From Mermis nigrescens (Eukaryota; Nematoda; Enoplea; Mermithida; Mermithidae), in assembly GCA_036768485.1 (NCBI GenBank), contig JAVLUZ010000405.1:143054-207053 (forward strand): a stretch of 64,000 bases of DNA. The letters run 5' to 3'. The notes under the pieces are model-generated. The model made no database searches. It was not told where the DNA came from and was given only the letters and a program-made list of their open reading frames with translations. The position numbers and the translations under genes are program-made. Below, in pieces: positions 49,660 through 60,733 of the stretch. Each line of letters begins with the position of its first letter. The stretch's first letter is position 1.

Positions 49660-50100
49660 GTTTTTTGTACAAGGTCCGTTTCTATATGTACAAACATGGT
49701 CCCCAAAAGTCTTTGTATATTTTGTACACACAAATTTTTGGAGTACTAAAATATGGTACAGTAGCGATTTTAGTATTGTAAAAATAGAGTTGTTCGACTT
49801 TTGGTAGTGTATTTTAGCTATTTTCAGGGTCTCTAAAGGCAAAAATCACTGAGAATCGTATTAAAACGGCGCGAAGCGCCGAAAAATTTGACATTTCTTA
49901 TCTTTTGAAATGCAATTTCTGCAATTATAAAGATATATAGAACACACAATTACTCATATCGGCGCGAAGCGCGAAAATTTCGCGAATTTCAGACCTTTTT
50001 TGCAATTTTTGTCTTCCCAAAAATCTTTGTACATGTACAAAGACGGTCCCGAAAAGTCTTTGCACATCGGGAAAAATCTTTGCCGAATACGAAAAACATT
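49660..50100 (+). repeat. TTTGTACA / GGCGC-hairpin module
   Basis: It opens TTTTTTGTACAAGGTCCG and passes through GGTACAGTAGCGATTTTAGT, GGCGCGAAGCGCCG (49867 on) and the palindrome CTTTGTACATGTACAAAG (50025-50042) to CTTTGCCGAATACGAAAAA. It is the same module as in the 17272 and 37460 elements but without their ends, so it is itself a repeat unit. Confidence 0.8.
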
Positions 50101-50381
50101 GGTTCTCATCCAGTTTGACTTTTGACTAGAAATCGGATAGTTGTAATTGTTGATGAATACATCTAGAAAGATGTGCATAAGTACAGAAATTAGAAAAAAG
50201 TTCGTGTTTGATCGGAAATGAGAAGTAAAGTTCTGAAATTAAGTAAGCTAAATGCATCGGCTAATCTTGTAAATACATAGAAAATACAGAATTTTTGGCG
50301 CTTACTTCTTACTCCAGTATCTGTCCATCCAACAATTGACTCCATTTGTGATTTTCACTAGCTTATTATCGTCCGTCGCAC

Positions 50382-50748
50382 TAGGCCCGTATCTAGGATT
50401 TGGCTAAGGGGGTTACCCAACATGAATTGGTCTACTTGTCGGACAATTCACCGTAATAGCTCGCAAAAACCGCATTTTTTGACGTTTTTCGACGTGCTGA
50501 ATCCATTGAGATAATGAAATTCGAACTTTTTGCGAAAAAATTTTTTGACTCAAAAGGCTATAAAAAGTGTAATTTTTAGTCGCGCTAAGGCCGAAATGAT
50601 GGAAAATACTTCACATCCGGCACCAAGTGCCGAAATTTGATGGATTTTGCCACAAAGATATTCGATTTTTTCATCTTTTTTGCGCATTAGCTTACCTTTC
50701 AAGATTTTTTTCCGGCGAGGGGAGGGCGCCCCCTTGAATACGGCCCTG
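50382..50748. mobile_element. TAGGCCCGTAT-family hAT-like MITE (367 bp), perfect 8-bp duplication
   Basis: The ends are TAGGCCCGTATCTAGG and CCTTGAATACGGCCCTG. The identical flanks CGTCGCAC lie at 50374-50381 and 50749-50756. It includes the hairpin GGCAC-CAA-GTGCC (50619-50631). Its right end lies 53 bp before the next thymidylate kinase exon. Confidence 0.94.
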
Positions 50749-50801
50749 CGTCGCACCATGTAACAGCGCTTCATACCTAGTTCACTTAATATCTATTTCA
50801 G

Positions 50802-50890
50802 CCTCGGGTATGCGTGAAAAATTGACAGAGGGCAAAACTTTGCTCGTTGATCGATACGCTTACTCTGGCGTCGCATATTCTGCTGCCAAG
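50802..50890 (+). CDS. DTYMK: Thymidylate kinase, coding exon 3 of those recognised
   Basis: The acceptor is ATCTATTTCAG (to 50801). From the third base the frame reads SGMREKLTEGKTLLVDRYAY then SGVAYSAAK, matching the family's [27 protein letters not shown]. DRY is the conserved motif that positions Mg-ATP and dTMP. The donor GTTGGC (50891) is not a consensus but keeps phase 0 into the next exon. Alignment of residue counts shows exactly one codon (Ala) spanning the junction with exon 2, yet the two sides supply four bases where three are needed. Confidence 0.9.
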
Positions 50891-51600
50891 GTTGGCATTG
50901 AACATTTTAATTGAGTTTTAGTGTAAATAGGCTGAGCTGAGTTTCAGGCAGTTACGAATGGCCACATTTAATTTAAAATGTCCGAGTCGCCTGACTGCGC
51001 TTTAAGCTTTCTCCTTTGTCAGCTAGACTAAGCTCTTCGTACTCCGGCTTAGTCACCCACCACCATATATGGGCAGCAAGAAAATTCTGGGAGGTGGGTC
51101 AGGATGTGTAAAATCACCAAAAATGTTCACTAAAAATAGAATTCTGGGGGTTTAACTACAGTAATCTATAGTCAAAATGATCTATTATAATCTACAATAA
51201 TCTAATCACGCCCATGTGTGCCCACTATGCCTGTTCCCAAAACCTCACTACACTTATTGCAGCTCTTATTTTCCTCTTGCCGAATTACTATACCTTATTT
51301 GCATCATTCGGAACCATACATAATTATAATGATAAGTGATAACAACTCGTGCTCCTCGATGTGGTAGAATAATTTTTTTAGAAATTTTGTCGAAAATCTT
51401 TTTTCTTGAAGACATATGAAATTTATGTTTGTTTATTAGTCTAGTTGATAGTCTGTAATTGTTCGATCCCATGTTTTGGAGAAGTGATGTGCCGCATAGC
51501 TTGATTTGTCATAGTAATATTGCATGATAAGAAATTTCTGCTCCTGTATTCTCATCTGCAAGCTTGACAGCAGATTAATGCGATATTTACATTTATTTAT
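50891..51600. other. Intron DNA with a degenerate TGGGCAGC-type repeat
   Basis: About 51064-51215 runs from CATATATGGGCAGCAAGAAA to CACGCCCATGTGTG and has GAATTCTGGGGG inside, a degenerate relative of the small-element family. Nothing is recognised from 51250 to the palindromic-element hairpin at 51602. Confidence 0.45.
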
Positions 51601-52290
51601 CATAGGTAGCGCGATAGCGCTACCTATAATATACTTGGCCATCCTTTTTTCTTATATGTTTATCACAGCGAGTGCGAAATTTGTGCCCCCCCCTCACAGC
51701 AACAACGGCACACATCTGGGAGGTGCGGTTTTTTTAAAGGTAGATAATAAAAAACTTATATACCCTTTTTTTGTTTACACTCAATACCGAGCTAGTCTTG
51801 AGTGTGTAAAGTTTACACCAAAAATTCAAATGATCGGCGGAGGGCCAATTTTTTTAAAATGTTTTTTCTGATTAGTAGTTTACGAATCTGGTCTTAAAAT
51901 TTCTTTACACTTATTAGTTGTTGCACAGGAGTATAAATTAGACGGTTTTTTACTGTTTTCATGTGCACAAGCACACCTAACTCAGTTTTACATTCTATGC
52001 AGTCTGATTAGTTTCAAAAAGTAGACGGTTATAAAATCTAGGGGAGACTTTTTTTATTTTTTTAAGTAATATTTCCGAATTAAGAGGCGGTTTATTGTAA
52101 AGAGTCTGGGACAGAAAAATATTTTTTCCTGTCATATTCTCCACTTAGTAGACTCAGATTTTTCTTATTTCAGAGCTTTTTGACTCGTCTTTAATAAATA
52201 ATTATTTTTATTATCATAAATTCACTATTCTTAAACTTCAGTAGACTGATGAATATTTTTCAATATAGTATAATCAAGCTGAAATCTTGG

Positions 52291-52385
52291 GTGCGAGTTG
52301 AGTTGGTGCAATGGCTGACGTATCCGTTCTCGAATGTGGATTTAAAAAAGAATAATGGGTTCAAGTCTTCTGAATACTAACTTTT
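52291..52385 (+). ncRNA. tRNA-like Pol III promoter (possible SINE head or tRNA relic)
   Basis: TTGGTGCAATGG (52303-52314) resembles an A box and D-arm, GGTTCAAGTC (52358-52367) a B box and T-arm. Their spacing suits a tRNA, and CTTTTTC followed by a longer T-run lies just after (52381 on). ATCC...GGAT could form an anticodon stem. Acceptor-stem pairing is not convincing. It lies in the first foreign segment of the half palindrome. Confidence 0.3.
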
Positions 52386-53280
52386 TCATTTTTTTAATTC
52401 TTTTGGCAAAACCATGCACTTCATTTGTCTTTTTAATCTATTTAGGTTCTGCAGATCACACAGTTTTTGTTTTTTGAATTTCGCCTCAGTTCTCAAATGG
52501 GAGTGTGAAGAGTGCGAAAATCTGGGGGTGAAAAGACATTTTGGTCGAGTTTTCGACTTGTTTATGCCTGCCAACAACTCCGGTTATGAGTTTTAGGAAA
52601 TTTTTCTGACAGAAATGTACTACGGATCAAGGGCTATCTTCTGCTTACCAGAAAACTTTTCTACAATCAATACGCAGTTAGTACCAGGGGTTTAAACTTT
52701 ACGCTCTAGTGGATGAGTAAAAAAACAGATTTTGTCCAAGATTTCTCTGCCAACTTTTTCGGTCATGATTTGGGATGAATTAAATGAAATATAAATAAAG
52801 TGACTTTGAAGAGCTACACGTCGAAGCAAGCCGCGTTCAAAAAAACGTAATATTCAGTTGTTTATGGGGTGTAAAGTTCGAAATCTGAGGTGTGAAATGG
52901 TCGAAAAAAACAGATTTTTTTCGTATTTTGATTGGTAAATCATATCAAATATTTTGCGGAACATAAGTTTGGATTATACAAACGTACTACAATCAAAGGG
53001 CTACAAACTGGCCCGAACCGAATTTGTTTACACTCAATGGGGCGTTAGGTTCAGATTTTCAAAGTTTACAATGTGGTGTACAGTGGAAAATACGTGTTTG
53101 TCCATTTTTTTGTTCGCCACTTTCTCTGTTCAGAAATCGGGCGAGGTCGAATAGGATAAAAATAAAGTACTTTCTAAGGGGTACGCGTCACAGTGAATTG
53201 CGTTTCTTTACATACGTTATTATCGTTTCGATATCCTTAGCACGCTTCTATAATCTTAGCGCGCTTTCTTAAAACTTAAT

Positions 53281-53760
53281 TTTCCACTCAAATATATATA
53301 TCAAAACGCGTGACACGTTTAGATCAAGAAGACAGAGATTTTTGGACTATTTTATTTAGAAATAATCCTTTTTATACTTTTTTGACACTTTACAAAAATG
53401 GAAGGAACGAATAATACTCACGTTTCCAAAACGAATTACGAAATGACGTTGACGATCGAATTTATGACGAAAACGAACGGAATTATGAATACGGACGTAC
53501 GGGTCGAAGCTAAACTGAGTACGCGAATTCGAGCAGAAGTAAGCTTGTCGATCGAAGTCGGAAATTGACACAAAAAAACAATGCTTTAAAGCGTCGGACG
53601 GAGTCGGAAATACGGTTCGACAGTAAGCTAAGTCGATCGTAGTTGGGAACGCTCGATGACAGAAAACAACTATGGAAATTCGCTGGTCGGAGTCGGAAGT
53701 ACTTGTCGACAAAAAACAACGGCGAGGCTGAGCGAGTATCCATCGTAATCTGCTTTATAT
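53281..53760. other. CpG-rich segment unlike its surroundings (unrecognised)
   Basis: It is dense in CGA, ACG and GTCGGA words (for example GGTCGGAGTCGGAAGTACTT), unlike the T/A-rich flanks. Both strands have open frames: 57 codons on + from the ATG at 53398, and 118 codons on the minus strand (53356-53712). Neither matches a known family; composition alone may keep them open. It sits in the second foreign segment of the half palindrome. Confidence 0.3.
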
Positions 53761-55226
53761 AGAATTTTTGAATTTTTCTCAGATTGATGGATGATCTGGA
53801 AGGCTGCCAAGTGGGGACTTGGGCCTGCTGATATTTGGAGATCATTTACATGGGTTGAGCATGTTTTACATGCTTCTGGGCAACAGTTATTGTATTTTCA
53901 TTTTCCCCGAACTTTTGCCCTTTGTCTCCGTATGAGCTGTACTTTGCATGCCGCTTTTGTTCTATCTCATCCGTCGCTTAGCATGTCGGAAGCATACTTG
54001 CATGTTTAAAGCGGATTTACGCATACTTACGTGCTAAAGCTTGCCTATGTTTTAGTACATTTATAACGCTATTTGATGGTCGATTTTTTACTAATTTTTG
54101 TGGATTATCCGGATTAATTCCGGATAACTGTCAGATTAAAACTGACTTTCGTTCTATTGTTTCACTTTCCTGACCGCTTAAGTCAACTTCCATCCGCCCC
54201 AATCTTAATCCCTTTTGCAATCGCCCTTTTCCGCATTTCTCAGCATGCTTCTTACAAATTTTAACATGTACGTGCATAATATCGCGCATAATAATGATGT
54301 TAATTAAGACACGTAATTAAATTCGTGCGATTTTTACACAGGCTTGCATTAGACATGAAAGAAAAGTACGCAATATTATGAACAATTTTGATTTGCGTTT
54401 TTAAGCGAAAATATTATCTAAGCAAATTGCGAAAATTAAGATATTTTGGTATGATAAGCTTATATAATTTACATAAAACAATCAGCATGTAGCCTTACTT
54501 GACACATCACTATTTAGCCTTCTTCGGGAGGTGTAAAGTCGAAAAATGGGGGAGTTAAACGTGTTTCTGTCTTGTTTTTTTCTGCCAAGTTCTGGGTTAT
54601 GAGTCTGGACATAATCATCAAGTCTAAAAATGAACCAGAAACCTAATGTGATACACTAGTTTGTTTGCACTCAACAGTGGTGTAAAGTCGTTAACATGTG
54701 ATATTTATTTGTCCTCGGGCCATTGTGGAGACTTAATTTTTTCATAAATGTTGAATGTAATATCAGAATTACGAATCCGACTGAAATTTTCTTTACACTC
54801 TGTGGTTGTGTAAAGTTTACACTGCATATTAACTTTAGTTCTAGAGCCTAACGGAAGCTTGATTTTTTTCAAAGTGTTCCACCTAAAATCAGTATTGGGA
54901 ATCTGACTATTAGTCTTCTCTACACCTGGTAGTTGTGTAAAGTTTGCACTAATTCATTTGTTGTTAATATGTAGTTTATACTACAAATTTATTTTACTCC
55001 CAAATCTGAGCGTTAGTGTTCCTTACACTTGATATTTGCGTAGAAGTCTATGCTGAAAAACTTTGATCTTTTTAAATAATGTTAAGGTTGTCTTGTTTAA
55101 AAACGATAATGCTGATGTTAAGAACAATATTGTTTCCGCGTTGTTGGACTGCTGTCATTATCGTGGCATGTTACTGTATGTGTTTACTGACTGATGTACT
55201 CAAATCATGCTAATTAAAGGTAGAGT

Positions 55227-55945
55227 ACTAGCAAAGAAAAATGCTCCGATGGAACAAAAAAGATGAATATACTTGGAATTGTGGATCGTTAAGGATGTAA
55301 AAGGAGGATGTAAAAGGATGTAAAAGATGTAAAAAAATATGTAAAAGATGCTAAGGATGAAAAGGGGACTAGGAAAAAGCTACCTAAAGTCGCAAAACCT
55401 CATAAAAATCACTCTTTCTCTAAGCTACGCAAAAAATCGAGGTATATTCTGCGGCCAACACATTAAAATAAATATTTAACCATAAAAATGATTGAAAAAG
55501 CAGCACGTTAGGAATGCGTTCAGCTATGTAATGATATTAGTAACGAGTCTTTCTAAGCCAATTGAATGGAATAGCAAACATCGATGTACTATAATGCGCA
55601 TAACAAAATAAAGCAACTTTAAATACAATACCACTTAGTTATCTATCAATCAGGATACGAAGCTAGTCAGCGTTGCTACTTTGCCAACAATTTAAAAAAA
55701 GTAAACATTATGGATTTCGTGTATACACTCCTGTCTGAACTTTGAAAATTATTTATAGAAGACACTTTTTAAAGGCCGCAGAATATACTTCGATTTTTGC
55801 GCTGCTTAGAGAAAGTGTGATTTTTATCAGATTTTGCGACTTTAGGTAGCTTATTCCTAGTCCTCTTCTGTTACATCACTTAACAATCCACCAATTCAAG
55901 TATATTCATCTTTTTTGTTCCATCGGAGCATTTTTCTTTGCTTGT
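55227..55945 (+). repeat. Central unit of the palindromic family with inverted loop
   Basis: The outer inverted ends match the units at 10576-12060 (ACTAGCAAAGAAAAATGCTC ... TCCATCGGAGCA). The loop between GCGGCC (55451) and GGCCGC (55774-55779) reads in the opposite orientation: it opens with the reverse complement of the other units' loop end (AACACATTAAAATAAATATT) and closes with that of their loop start. A short tandem expansion of GATGTAAAAG occurs near 55305-55350. Confidence 0.85.
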
Positions 55946-56090
55946 ATCATCTATTCCGTTCCATTTTACGTGTTCTTCATTTACTGGCCACAGAAAAATG
56001 GCGGTCTACAGAAGTAAATTGAATTAAGCAACAGTCATACATATATGTAAAGGCTTGAAGTTTTTGTGAGATGGGTTGGCGGCATCCATG

Positions 56091-56259
56091 CACACTTGAG
56101 CGAGGGGCAAGTATGGACGTGGGGTAGGGGTGTTTACAGCCCCAGAATCTGAAACCCCCAAAAAATCCGATAAACTCCCCAGAATTAAATTTTCGGCGTA
56201 TTTTTTTGGGAAGTTTACTTGTTTTGACCCCCCACAATTTGACTGCTGCCCATGTATGG
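56091..56259 (+). mobile_element. Degenerate TGGGCAGC-type small repeat
   Basis: It runs from CACACTTGAGCGAGGGGC through GACGTGGGGTAGGGGTGT and CCCCAGAATTAAATTTT to GCTGCCCATGTATG. It is shortened relative to the family, and no duplication is seen. Confidence 0.5.
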
Positions 56260-57691
56260 TGAGGAGCTTACTCTTGAGCGGTCTGACAGTCAGGTAGCGC
56301 CGGACGATTTTCAGCTAACGGCACATTTTCAGCATCATTCTCGAGGACAAAAGCGGTGATAATGTTAAAAAGTCATAAGTTTTCCGACGCTCTGCAGGAA
56401 ATTATTATTTCATCTCATGTTTAGTACTTAAAAAGCGCCCGAAGTTCCGTTGAAATGATCTAAAAAATCAAAATTTCTCGGCCGGATTGATAATTTTATA
56501 CATTCTTATTCTTAAAAACTACATAATGCAATCAAAGTGGGCTAAAAATGCTGAAAAAAACTGGACTCTTCCTCATATAAACGCGTTTTATATAGGTTAG
56601 TTTTCTGACCACTTTCGTCGTTTGACGATGAAAATCGTAGAGATTCAATTTACTTGTCTCGATTTCTTTCATTTTACCATGTCGATTCTGTCCTTGTGCA
56701 TCTATAGTATTCGAGTCAGCCATCATAGAGGATGGGTAAATGAACTCTTTTCTTGGCCAAAAATGACAAAAACACATAAAATGGCCTGAAAACGCTAAAA
56801 TCTCAACCTTGATGGAATGAATTCTTTTTAACTCTGTAATTTTTTACATGATTTTTACTAATTTTGCGTAAGTGATTATTTTATGTGTGAGATATACATG
56901 TATGCCTACGGTATTGCAATCGTTTCTTGACCTAATGTTTTACAGTTTTCTAACACCACTTGCATCGCTCCGAATCTAAAGCATCATTGTAGTTCCATTT
57001 GGAATGGAATAGATTATCTTCCTAAGCAAATAGTACACGATGTAGAAGCAATGGCTCATTAAATTCAATTTATTTTTATAGATTATTTTACGAAACGTTG
57101 TGCATGAAAAATTTTAAGCGGTCACGAATATAGCTACATATGTGGTTTTGAAGTCTACAGTATTGAAACTTTGCAGAGTAAAAGTTCATATGCTTTGCTT
57201 ATTAATCACAGTGCACATAGTATCATGATTGTTGCTTTAGTTAAAATCGCTTTTGTAATTAATTTAAATAGTTTTGGAAATTGTGATCAATCTTCAATGT
57301 TTCGAAATTCGAAATTGACATCAGATGTTGAATTAAGGCTGCATCATCCCTGTTGAGATTTCGTTATTAGAATCAATATTACACATTATGATGGGGGTAA
57401 ATGGGTTGTTATATATCATCTCTACCTGAGGGCTTCGAAAATCAGGTACTTCCAGGTGGTTTTGAGAAATCGAAAGGTGCTACAAGATAATTTTTGAGCT
57501 TGACGCAAAAGGCGGAAAACTAAGAAAATCAAAATTTTTCCCCTGTATTGATTAATTTTTGTATTTTTTAGCACCAGAAACCCATAAATCGGATAAAGTG
57601 CACTAATAAGTGGCAAGAAACCCAGTTTGCCGCACATAACGTGCTACTGTACCATATTATAGTACCTCGAAATTAATATTTACAGAACATA
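56260..57691. other. Unassigned intron DNA
   Basis: No gene, RNA or bounded element is recognised. There are short degenerate repeat-like stretches near 56300-56480, related in part to 45950-46260 (GGTACTGTCCGGCGATTTTGAGC there, GGTAGCGCCGGACGATTTTCAGC here). Confidence 0.4.
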
Positions 57692-58249
57692 CAGGGTGGC
57701 CTACAAAAAATACATTCCGATAAAATAGGTCATAACTTCAGCTGATGTGAACATGAAACTTTAGGACTAGCTGCACTAAATAGATAAACATATCTTTGTT
57801 TAAACCGCGTTAAAAATTTTGGCTAACTGCCAGCAGTACGTGCACTACGGCAATTTGTTTACATCTCACTTTGATTTTGTTCTGCATTGTGCACTTTTTT
57901 TGGTATGTTGACCATACGAGTATATCCTGACACGAAAATTAATTAGCACATTTTTTAAACCCCAGGAGAATACGCGACCTATTAAGTGCAAAAATGTAGG
58001 ATATCGTCAAAAGAGGATGCAATTTGATGGCAGGACCACATGAGAACATCGGCGTTTAAATAATATTAGAAAAGAGTAAACAAAGTGCCGTAGCGCCCGA
58101 ACTGTTGAAATTTGGCCAAAATTTTCCACACGGTTTAAAAGAAGACAGTTTTATCTATCTAAAGTAGCTGGTTCTAAAGTCTCGTGTTCACATCAGCTGA
58201 AATTATGACCTGTTGAATCGGAATGTAGCCTTTTTTATGGGCCACCCTG
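57692..58249. mobile_element. TA-flanked terminal-repeat element, third copy
   Basis: It starts CAGGGTGGCCTACAAAAAA and ends TTTATGGGCCACCCTG, with TA before it. The inverted repeats extend over roughly 200 bp, for example AGGTCATAACTTCAGCTGATG paired with the right-hand CATCAGCTGAAATTATGACC. It is uninterrupted and therefore shows the original length, 558 bp. Confidence 0.88.
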
Positions 58250-58889
58250 CACATTGACCTTTAGGGATCGTCTTTGTACATGTACATTAGTTCACTTAGG
58301 TTTATTCGGGTTCGGTTTCGGTTAGTCCAGTTCAGTTTATACGGGTTCAGGTTCGGATATCCAAATCAATCCCCGATCTGGTTCGGGTAGTACAGTAAAC
58401 GTATACGCATAATAAACTAAGTATGTAATAGAGTGGTGTATTTCTTTTACGTTAGTAAAACTTGATGTTACAATGCCAATATCAATCTAACATATAGTTT
58501 TTCAGTGTCTATTAGACACATGTATGGGGGCTAAGGGTCTTTTTTCACCATCAGAAAGAAAACATAAGATTTTGAGTACAAGAAGCTCAAAATAGGACAA
58601 AAATAGGTTAAAAAATGTCTTTCAGAAGTGAAAAGGTAGCTTTCGTGCTCTAATGTTTGCTTAACGTTTTGAGGCCATTGAAGATGGATAAAGCCCAGAA
58701 TTTTAGGTCTTTCATCCCCATCTGACCCTCGGGCTGGACTGGATTGCCCTCTTAAACCATCCATCCTGTGCCATTGTGGTGCCTTCTATTTCTATTGGAT
58801 GCCAAAAACTTTCTTTTACGTCTTAGTAGATCGCTTTAGCAATTTCTGAGTCTCTGGCAATAGAAAAGACAATAATTTGTCAATATAGC
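58250..58889. other. Unassigned DNA with a GGGTTCGG patch
   Basis: 58300-58395 carries GGGTTCGG and GGTTCGGGT words like those at 61085-61165, possibly subterminal sequence of the two ends of one inserted element. From 58400 to 58889 nothing is recognised. Confidence 0.4.
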
Positions 58890-59950
58890 GCGAAGCAGTG
58901 TTTTTTGTACATGGTCCGTTTGTACATGTACAAAGATGGTCCCCAAAAGTCTTTGTACATATTGTATATGCAAATTTTTGTGTACTATAATATAGTACAG
59001 TAGCGATTCTAGTGTGGTAAAACAGGGTTTTCGATCTTTAGTAGTGTATTTTAGCTAATTTATGGGTTTCTGATGCCAAAAATTACTAAAAATTGTCTCA
59101 AAACGGCGCGAAGCGCCAAGCGCCGATAAATTTGATAGTTTTCCATTCTAAATGCAAATCATTCCATTTTAAAGATATGTAGGACAAACAATTACTCATA
59201 TCCGCGCGAAGCGTCGAAAATTTGTGGGAATTTCACACCTCTTCTACAGTTTTTGTCTTCCCAAAAATCTTTGTTTATTTTGTACAAAAATTTTTGGGTA
59301 CTATAATATGGTACAGTAGCGATTTTAGTGTAATAAAAAGAGAGTTGTTCGACTTTTGGTAGTATGTTTTAGCTAATTTCTGGGTTTCTGACGCCAAAAA
59401 TTACTGAAAATTGTATTAAAACGGCGCGAAGCGCGAAAATATCACATTTTTCCACTCTAAATGCAAATTCTTCTATTTAAAAGATATATAGGACAATCAA
59501 TTACTCATTTCAACGCAAAGCGCCGAAAATTTTCGGGAATTTTACACCTTTTTACAGTTTTTGTCCTCCCAAAAATCTTTGTGCATTTTGTAGACATAAA
59601 TTTTTGGGTACTATAATATGGAGTGCGATTTTAGTGTGGTAAAAACAGAGTTGTTCGACTTTTGGGAGTGTATTTTAGCTAATTTCTGGGTCTCTGAGGG
59701 CAAAAATTACTAAGAATCGTCGTAAAACAGCGCGAAGCGCCGAAACATTTGACATTTTTCCTTTTGAAATGCAATTTTTGCCATTATAAAGATATACAGA
59801 ACACACAATTACTCATTTTGGCGGGGAAGTTTTGCGAATTTCAGACCTTTTTTGCAATTTTTGTCCTCCAGAAAATCTTTGTACATGTACAAAGACGGTC
59901 CTGAAAAGTCTTTGTACATCGGGAAAATCTTTGCCGAATACAAAAACTCT
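58890..59950 (+). repeat. Three tandem TTTGTACA / GGCGC-hairpin modules
   Basis: Units start near 58900, 59270 and 59578, each with an AAATCTTTGT- or TTTGTACATG-type start, GTACAGTAGCGATT (or its remnant), AAAACGGCGCGAAGCGC and ACAATTACTCAT. The last unit ends with the palindrome CTTTGTACATGTACAAAG (59877-59894). The tandem order shows that the module multiplies as a unit. Confidence 0.8.
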
Positions 59951-60368
59951 GGCGCGAAGCACTGGAAAATTTTTCATATATTTGTAGTCTTCACTTTGAA
60001 TTTGAGCTTTTTTAATGACAAATAATTCAAAAATTGAACTGGCCACAGAACGAAACAATTTTGTCGTTCTCGTCGTCTGAAACATAGTTTTTAGGTTTTG
60101 TAGAGAAGAATTAGGTATAAAATTACCGAACTCAGGAAATAATTTGCATATCTTGCGTAAGCCGTGTGTCTCAGTTTGACTTAAATGCTTTGTACTACCA
60201 GTGGAAAAGTCTACCTTTTATTGTGCGCATCTCTCATCAAGCGTTCTTCTCATTTAGTGATATGTTTTACATATACATATTCTTAACAATAGAATTATAT
60301 TTTTCAGGCAATTGTTTAATTTTTTACTAGCTGCCTTAATTTAATTAATTCACTAAAAGATATATGTA

Positions 60369-60733
60369 CAGGGGCTTATACAGGATTTGCTACGGGAGTA
60401 GCGGGTCATTACTTGGTGACCATATATTTCGGGATATGCTCGGCGATACGCAAAATAAAGTGCATTTTTTACGGGTCCGAACGTGCTCTATCCATTACGT
60501 TAAGAAAATTCGAACTTTAAAAAAACATTCATTTTTCTCAATTACTATGAAAATGATGTTTTTTGGCCGCGCATGAGCTAAACTTATGGAACAATCCAAC
60601 GGCGCCAAGCGCCGAAAATTTTGAGATTGTTCGATAAAAAAGTGGCAATTTTCAATTATTCTTCATACATTATCTCATTTGTCCAAAATAATTTTTGGGC
60701 TAAGGGGGACGCCGCCCCCTGCGTACGCCCCTG
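60369..60733. mobile_element. CAGGGGC...CGCCCCTG hAT-like MITE (365 bp), perfect duplication
   Basis: It starts CAGGGGCTTATACAGGATTT and ends GCGTACGCCCCTG. The identical flanks TATATGTA lie at 60361-60368 and 60734-60741. It contains the hairpin GGCGC-CAA-GCGCC near 60602. The interior resembles 50382-50748. Confidence 0.94.

Larger units (their letters stand above)
51601..55945 (+). mobile_element. Half copy of the giant palindromic element
   Basis: It starts with the terminal hairpin (51602-51627) and follows the left arm of 6939-15703: CTTGGCCATCC near 51637, GTGTAAAGTTTACAC (51804-51818), the AGGCGGTTTATTGTAAAGAG block (52085), and ATTTTGCGGAACATAAG (52950). The arm is broken by foreign segments at about 52150-52650 and 53190-54690. 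It resumes at TTGTCCTCGGGCCATTGTGG (54708) and ends with one ~720-bp central unit. The right arm is absent. It lies inside the thymidylate kinase intron. Confidence 0.8.

Noticed and set aside
53356..53712. A 118-codon minus-strand frame in the CpG-rich segment
   Set aside because: No recognisable domain, no clear start context, and an overlapping open frame on the other strand; composition is a sufficient explanation. Kept only as a compositional finding.
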